Assembly (NCBI RefSeq): GCF_011075055.1
Contig: NC_058145.1
Coordinates: 9,545,894 to 9,609,893, forward strand
Length of the DNA stretch: 64,000 bases
DNA from: Mangifera indica
Lineage: Eukaryota > Streptophyta > Magnoliopsida > Sapindales > Anacardiaceae
Direction of reading: 5' to 3'
The translations under genes and the position numbers were made by a program. The notes beneath the pieces were generated by a model, which saw only the letters and a program-made list of their open reading frames with translations, was not told where the DNA came from and searched no databases. Shown piece after piece: positions 58,144 through 64,000 of the stretch; the stretch's first letter is position 1, and each line of letters starts with the position of its first letter.

Positions 58144-59752
58144 TGTTAGAATATGCCCTAAAAACCAATCGTTTTGTTGGTTTTAAGGGTTGTATATCTT
58201 GCATATACTTTATTAATAAAAGAAGAGTTCTGTCATACTTCACATGTTTTCTACATCACTTTTATATCTATGTTATAGTTGTATATTACATTCATATTAG
58301 CTACATGCATATGACATGTGAAAGGTCTCGATGAATTTTAATAAACATCATCAAATCATTCCCTACATAGGCAATCTGTTTAGGCAATAGTATTGCACAG
58401 TGGGTGTATATTATATCACCATAGTATATCAGTAGATGATATTAGACATGATGGATATACACATGGGTAAACAAATAGAACCATTTGATGGTTAGAAAAC
58501 TGATCAAAGGTTATTATATTATATTATTTATCAAACGTGACTACTAAACGATGATCACATGGGCATTAATATATAGTCAATAATGCATCGTAAATCATAC
58601 TAGTGTATAGATCCTTTGACTTGAGATATCACAGTTGTACTTCGTTCCGAAACGTATGGTTCATATGGTGTATACCAAAAGGCTAATCATGTCACGTTTA
58701 GAAGTTGCTTTGATCATATGTTGCTTGAGCGAGAGGATAAGTGATGATCATACAAGGATCCGTCAACTCGACTACTCCCGAGTTTCCTTACAAATATCAA
58801 GAAACATGAAAATCTAATACATTGGCCAGTGTAGATAAAAGGTCATATAAAGAGAGTTTTGATGTGACACGTTATGATATATTATTTGATATTCGAAAAG
58901 ATTAAATATTGGATTTTGACATTTCATGAATCCAAGTTTAATCGGGATGTAATGACAGAGGGATTGGACTATATGGTAAGTGTGAGTAAGAAAGGTTCAT
59001 TTGATATTATATGAAGTTTGTACTTCATTGTGATGTAAGGGTCATGAGACATTGCTAGATGACACCACATGATCAGTGGGAGCTTCGTTTTGTAGCAAAA
59101 AATGAAGTATATCGGTTAATGACTGTTTTAAGTTATATAGTGATATAATGAAATGTATCATCCGATATGAGGCCCACAACTATATGACTATAAATCTTGA
59201 AGGTCACACCCATATTTAAAGGAAGAAAATGGTGTTATGAAGCTAGAAATATTTATTTATAGTTGGCTAGCACTTTCCGAGGATAAAAATTGTGTTTTTT
59301 GAATAAGATTCGAAAAAAGGGAGAAATTGTCATTTTGCACCTTTTAAATTGTTTAGAAAGTTGCATGAATAATTTTAGACACAAATTATTCAGCATGTGT
59401 CAAATTGTGACTTACTTTTAATTATTAACCAATGAGAATTAGACACATGATTTAACTTGATAAATATCAAGTTTTAATGCAATAAATATGAGAAAAAATG
59501 AAGAAAAACAATCTTTTGCCGGGAAAACTTCCATTTTTCTTCTATTTCTCTTCCTTGAAGAGTGCAAGTCAAAAGATCACTTGTTTTAGTGATTCAAGCT
59601 TCCTAACTTCAAATTAAATTACAAATTACAAGGTAGTTTATATGTTTCTATGTTTTATTTTTTGAAACAACATGTAAATTTTATATTACCATTATTATAT
59701 ATAATGTGAATATAATCTAAAAATTCTAATTTTCTTATCAAAATCCTTCAAA
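58144..59752 (+). repeat. 3' LTR of the copia element
   Basis: Starts TGTTAGAATATGCCC and ends ATCCTTCAAA before the target duplication CCACAT. Collinear with 49915-51541. Confidence 0.9.
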
Positions 59753-60086
59753 CCACATGGCGTCAAACAATGAGAAAAGTTTTTGAAGTTTTACTCGCAT
59801 TCCCAAAATTGTGAGACAAATGTTATACAATATTCTCTTGTTTGCAAGATAGCTCTTTTAAAAGTATCACTTCAATGGAACATGTCTAAGTAGTTATGAT
59901 TAACAATTAGTTACAACACCAACAATCAAGTGCTTCTCTTGTTTCCATTCCCAAGATTGCAAATAGACCTTTCACTTGGTTGTAGCGATAACTTAATAAA
60001 ATGGTAAATCTCTACAATTTGGACAAGTTGATTTTCCTATTCTCCTATGTTTTAACAAAGGAAAGTTATCGCTTCCTTTCTAGTTG

Positions 60087-60243
<157 letters not shown>

Positions 60244-60511
60244 CTAAATAAATCATTAGAATTATAAATGAATAAGGAATACTAGATTTTTTTTTTTTAA
60301 CACAATATTTTCTCTCAATCTTAAATATAAATGAAAAATATGAGAGTGAGACCATACAAATGCATGCATACATAGAAAAACAAACACAAAAAGACTAAGA
60401 ATTGCATGACTAATTTTTCATTACTCATTCCTTTTTTTTTTTTTTAGGATATCTTGTAACAGTAGCCAATAACACACCATGGGCATAAGTTTTTCAACTA
60501 TGGGGCCGAAC

Positions 60512-61585
60512 TATGGTTTATAGAACCAGATCAGACCGATCGATTCATCTGGTTAGATCGTGAACCGGCCTATTAAACGAATATTATAATTAAAAAACCG
60601 CTTTAAACTTATATTCAGATTGAACCGCGGCTAGACCGGCGGTTTATTACCGATTCATAGTTTATCATGGTTCAAACAAATCCAGTTCATAGAATAAGTA
60701 TAAATTAAAGTAAAAAAAAAAATTAAAAGACATTAAAACACAAAACTTATTCAATTTCTTTTTCCAGAATTGCAGTTGTGTCGCATCACCATTGCTGCTG
60801 TTGTGGCCTAAAGTAAACGAACCTAGACGAGTTGCTGACGACTAGAAGCCTCAACTTCGACGAGGTTCGACTATTCTCCCTCACCACTCATGAAGACGAG
60901 TCGACGACAGAGGATAGCTTCTTCTTCAAGTTTAGTTGTTTCTTTGATAGACGGCTGTTTCAAGTTCGGCTATTCTTCCTCAGTCGACGACAAACGTCTA
61001 TTGTTTCTCCTTCTGTTCTTCAAGGCAAGTTGACGTTTGGTATATCTGAATTTGTTTTGAACTTTTACTTTTCAATGCACATTCTATAACCCAATATCGC
61101 TTTATAATTTATTATGTTTATTCCATTACCCAATGTAATTTCATTTGCAGTTCACAAGCACCTTGTATTATTAATTTATTATATTTATAATTTATATTAT
61201 ATTATTAATAATAAATTTATTATAATTTATTAATGGCCAAAGACTATTTCCCACCCAAGTTTAATTTTATGTATGTTGTTATATTATGCCCGTAATTTGT
61301 TATGTTTGCTCCAGTTTTAAGCATATTCCAGTTTAAGTATAACTTGTTTGATTGTGTTGTATAATTAATTTATAATAGTATTTTACACGTACTCTATAGG
61401 ATTTAAATAAAAAATTATGCATAGATTTAAATTAGTGTATAAAGAACATGTAATTACACTAAATTTTTTTTACTCTTATGCAAAACTAAAAATCCAGTTG
61501 AACTGTTTGGTCAAAATGGTCTATCCAGTTTGACCAAAACTGAACCTTAAAACGATTCATGATCTGATCCGATTTTTAAAATCTT
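60512..61585. mobile_element. TIR element (Mutator-like), only in duplication copy 2
   Basis: This 1074-bp insertion interrupts text continuous in copy 1. Flanking 9-mers GGGCCGAAC (60503-60511) and GGGTTGAAC (61586-61594) correspond to the single GGGTCGAAC at 28185-28193. Terminal text TATGGTTTATAGAACCAGATCAGAC resembles the inverted right end AAGATTTTAAAAATCGGATCAGA. The interior is rich in CCGGTTC/GAACCGG motifs. An 86-codon frame at 60832 is unrecognised. At 61235-61260 it contains a stray GGCCAAAGACTATTTCCCAC end of the other foldback family. Confidence 0.75.
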
Positions 61586-61721
61586 GGGTTGAACAATATT
61601 AAAAACCTGTTGTTTCTTTCATTTTTTTTTTCTTTATTTAATACATATTCAGTTAGTAACAAGAAATCTCGTCAGTAAGTCATCAAACAAACTATATGTT
61701 GCTGTGTGATTACAGTGTATC

Positions 61722-61730
61722 TATTTATTT
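61722..61730. other. Empty target site of the copy-1 Mutator-like element
   Basis: A single TATTTATTT, flanked by the same bases that flank the element at 28327-29023 in copy 1. Confidence 0.85.
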
Positions 61731-61970
61731 CTCAATTCTGTCTCAACTCTTAAATTACGATTAAATGAAGGACGCACATAAGGTCAAACCCATGTTACAG
61801 TTACTTGACGAAATTGATCACCGTCAGCCACTTTCTTCCTCCTGCCGGCATCACATTAATTAATTTCTCGTATGAATTTAATTAGTCCTAACTACTAGTC
61901 CTGACTTATCATTTAATTTATATAAGCAGATCTATATGAATTTAATTTAGTCTTTGGTTTCTCATATCCA

Positions 61971-62231
61971 ATGCCATCAGTTAGAGATTGCATGATTGAT
62001 TTTATGCCCCACAGAAGCCTACAAAATCAAACTTACAAACATTTTAAGAGAAGTTTAAATGCTATGCAAGTTGAAGTTTCTGCATGTGCTTGCAGCAACG
62101 CTCCTATGCCTCTCAATACAAAGTTATCCCTTCGTCATGATATTGATTATATAGAAGAAGAAACCCAAGCACAATATATCCTTATTTCCCTATATATCTT
62201 CATAGAAAATGACGAAATAAAGTTAAACTAG
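61971..62231 (+). other. Short open frame conserved in both duplication copies, unidentified (copy 2)
   Basis: 86 codons. The shared part starts at MQVEVSACACSNAP, and 30 further residues upstream are open here but broken in copy 1 by a base loss. Not recognised. No intron signals were chosen. Confidence 0.25.
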
Positions 62232-62324
62232 AAAACGAAAGGTTGATTGAGATTAAATATGAAGACTTTATCTAGATGTTGTGAGTTTGTAAAAGAACAA
62301 TGGAAGTCAGAGCTATGGCTATCT

Positions 62325-62764
62325 AGGGTTTTTTAAAACTAGTTAACCAAATTGTTTTGCCAATTTTTTGGACTGAACTAAATTTTTGGTTTAAAAAAAA
62401 TCATGAATCGAAACCAAACTGATTTAAAAATTAACCTATTTTGAATCAAACCGAAAATACCAATTAACTAAACCAAATTTTCGGTTAATCCAATTTGAAC
62501 CAAATTTTAAAGAATTATCCTATTTTAGTTTTTTTTTCAATTTTTTAAAAATATATTCAATGTTTTATAAATATTTTATTCAATTTTTTTAAAACTAGTT
62601 TGATTCTGTTAACTAGTTTTGAAAATTAAACAAAACGATAATCAAATAAAAAAATTAGTTTTTCTATATTTTTAAACCAGTATCCGAATCAGTTTTTCAA
62701 ATATCTCAATTTTTTGTTCAAAGATCAGTTTGGGTTAGTTACTGGATAATCTTGAGCACCTTTA
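62325..62764. repeat. TIR element with GGTGTTTAAAAC-type ends, copy 2
   Basis: Counterpart of 29624-30060 with small indels. The right end GAGCACCTTTAGC is followed by AGCTATGAGG, resembling the left flank AGCTATGG, a possible target duplication. Confidence 0.5.
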
Positions 62765-63168
62765 GCTATGAGGTTAATTTGCTTCAATTTCAATTTCAAC
62801 ATCCAATTAATTACATGCAGTTTTTCACTAAGACGCGTGACTAAGGATTGTGAAATTAAGAAACAACAAATTAAGATCTTTCATATGTCTACCAGAAGTG
62901 GCGTGTGACGAAGATCTGTGAATTAATGCGAATTCAGAGTGTATATATTTGTAATTTTTAAGTGGGAAAATACATATTTTTGAGTGTACGTATTTGTAAT
63001 TATTTTGTACATACAAATATAATTTGTCAGCAGCCTTATTAGAACGATGTAATTAAATTGTGTTTGTATTAAACAAATGCCAAATTCATAATATTAATTT
63101 AAGAAGATAACGTGTTAAAGAAGATGAAATTAATTTTAACTGGTTGAGTTTCTACTTAATTTTCATGC

Positions 63169-63175
63169 TATAAAA
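63169..63175 (+). promoter_or_regulatory. TATA box of the eight-cysteine gene at 63269
   Basis: TATAAAA, 100 bp before the ATG, identical in position to copy 1. Confidence 0.7.
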
Positions 63176-63268
63176 CCCCATGCAAAGTGCCTAAAATATC
63201 CATCACTCTTATTCGCATTCTCAAGCTATAAAATTTCGAAATCCCTAAACAGTTGTCAGTTCTCTCCA

Positions 63269-63592
63269 ATGGCTTCTTCCAAGGCAGCTTTTATTTCAAC
63301 TGCTCTCCTCTTCAGCGCTCTGCTGATCTCCCTCATCCCATCCTTATCAGCCGCCTCTTCCTGCTCACCTGAGACCCTCTTGTCTGTGGTTAGGTCATGT
63401 TTCCTTCCCTTCGCGGTTTTGGCTCCACCAACCAATTCTTGCTGCGATCTCTTGTCACGTAATGCAAGCGTATGCTTTTGCCCCTTAATTAAGCTCTGGA
63501 ACAGAACTGCGAATGTAAATAGGACGGTGACCTTATTCTCCAACACATGCAAGAATGTTACCATCGGCGTTAATGGCACTGCATGCGTGTGA
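63269..63592 (+). CDS. Secreted eight-cysteine (nsLTP / protease-inhibitor-like) protein, copy 2
   Basis: The gene encodes 107 residues in one exon, ATG 63269 to TGA 63590-63592. The signal peptide (1-29) differs from copy 1 at a single residue (Phe8 for Val). The mature part keeps C32-x11-C44-x13-C58C59-x9-C69-x1-C71-x22-C94-x11-C106, four residues shorter between C71 and the seventh cysteine. About half of the other mature residues differ, while the last ten (TIGVNGTACV) are identical. Five sequons remain (N65, N78, N84, N96, N102). Promoter, TATA position and 3' flank match copy 1 almost base for base, with AATAAA near 63747. Probably a secreted lipid-binding or inhibitor-type protein; the function of either copy is not known. 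Confidence 0.9.
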   Translation: MASSKAAFISTALLFSALLISLIPSLSAASSCSPETLLSVVRSCFLPFAVLAPPTNSCCDLLSRNASVCFCPLIKLWNRTANVNRTVTLFSNTCKNVTIGVNGTACV

Positions 63593-64000
63593 AAATCTAC
63601 TCCATATACCATCGATCTTCACCTCACCCACCTACTATAAATAATAAGGGTTTCGTGATCAGGTAATAAGACTTGTGGATATATGATCAACCATGTTTGA
63701 TTGTGTATCTGTAAGAGTTTATAATCACGCTGTTATGCCATATACAAATAAAATGTACACTACCAATTACGCTATGATGGAAGGAAGGTTTTATAAAAGC
63801 CCTCTTTCTCGTCATATGTGAGATCGATGGATATTTTAAATTTTAGTTCTTAGCATGACATTATTATGATTATTATCTTTCTTTTCAGTCTCACCATGGA
63901 GAAATGCAGGTTTGAGATTATCAAAAACTTAATCTCATCATGATATACCAATCCTGGAACTGCGTCTTCTTAAACAAAAGAATTTAATATGAAAATAACA
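63593..64000 (+). other. 3' UTR and flank of the eight-cysteine gene, copy 2
   Basis: Nearly identical to 30900-31341 and still homologous at the last base, so the duplication extends beyond the window. No further gene is seen. Confidence 0.6.

Larger units (their letters stand above)
49915..59752 (+). mobile_element. Ty1/copia LTR retrotransposon, full-length but coding-dead
   Basis: The element is 9.8 kb with 5' LTR 49915-51541, primer site 51542, degenerate gag-pol 54103-58127, polypurine tract near 58131 and 3' LTR 58144-59752. The target duplication CCACAT is at 49909-49914 and 59753-59758. Duplication copy 1 has the empty site at 27516-27521. Integrase precedes reverse transcriptase, which defines the copia order. 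Confidence 0.95.

Overview
This window is eukaryotic nuclear DNA from a flowering plant, most likely a eudicot. The evidence is spliced genes with GT-AG introns, a phytoene synthase, a plant-type polyamine transporter, secreted eight-cysteine (lipid-transfer-protein-like) genes, very AT-rich intergenic DNA, and many plant transposon types (Ty1/copia, TRIM, Mutator-like, CACTA, MITEs). I cannot name the species. No bacterial or organellar features were seen.

Layout. 0.4-1.8 kb (minus): an intronless PUT4-like polyamine/amino-acid permease. 2-9.5 kb: a transposon belt with small AT-rich palindromic MITEs, a foldback Mutator-like element (2811-3620) and a 3.7-kb terminal-inverted-repeat element (5809-9540) filled with two unrelated tandem arrays (about 119-bp and 149-bp units). 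9.66-12.4 kb (plus): a three-exon gene for a predicted plastid protein with a PLAT/LH2-like region and four membrane segments. 12.7-21 kb: retroelement debris, a frameshifted eight-cysteine gene (17626-17988), a tandem array of TRIM LTRs (18657-19776) and MITEs. 21.3-31.3 kb: copy 1 of a large segmental duplication, carrying an intact eight-cysteine gene (30564-30899). 31.3-42 kb: mostly repeats, including a 1.1-kb palindrome (32610-33690), a decayed WG/GW-repeat fragment, an antisense eight-cysteine relic, another Mutator-like element and a CACTA end. 42.1-43.8 kb (plus): a six-exon phytoene synthase. 44.2-64 kb: copy 2 of the segmental duplication, enlarged by a 9.8-kb Ty1/copia element (49915-59752) and ending with the paralogous eight-cysteine gene (63269-63592).

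The duplication gives a relative timeline. A copia RT/RNase H fragment and an oppositely oriented copia LTR lie in both copies, so they predate the duplication. A foldback Mutator-like element occurs only in copy 1. The copia element and a second TIR element occur only in copy 2. In each case the other copy has the matching empty site. A compound (CT)n(AT)n microsatellite differs greatly in length between copies. The two eight-cysteine genes keep nearly identical signal peptides, promoters and 3' flanks, but their mature regions differ at about half of the residues.

The genes do not form one pathway. PSY makes the first carotenoid precursor in plastids, the PLAT-like protein is probably plastid membrane-bound, the PUT4-like protein imports polyamines, and the eight-cysteine proteins are secreted. 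The main theme is a locally amplified small-secreted-protein locus reshaped by transposons.
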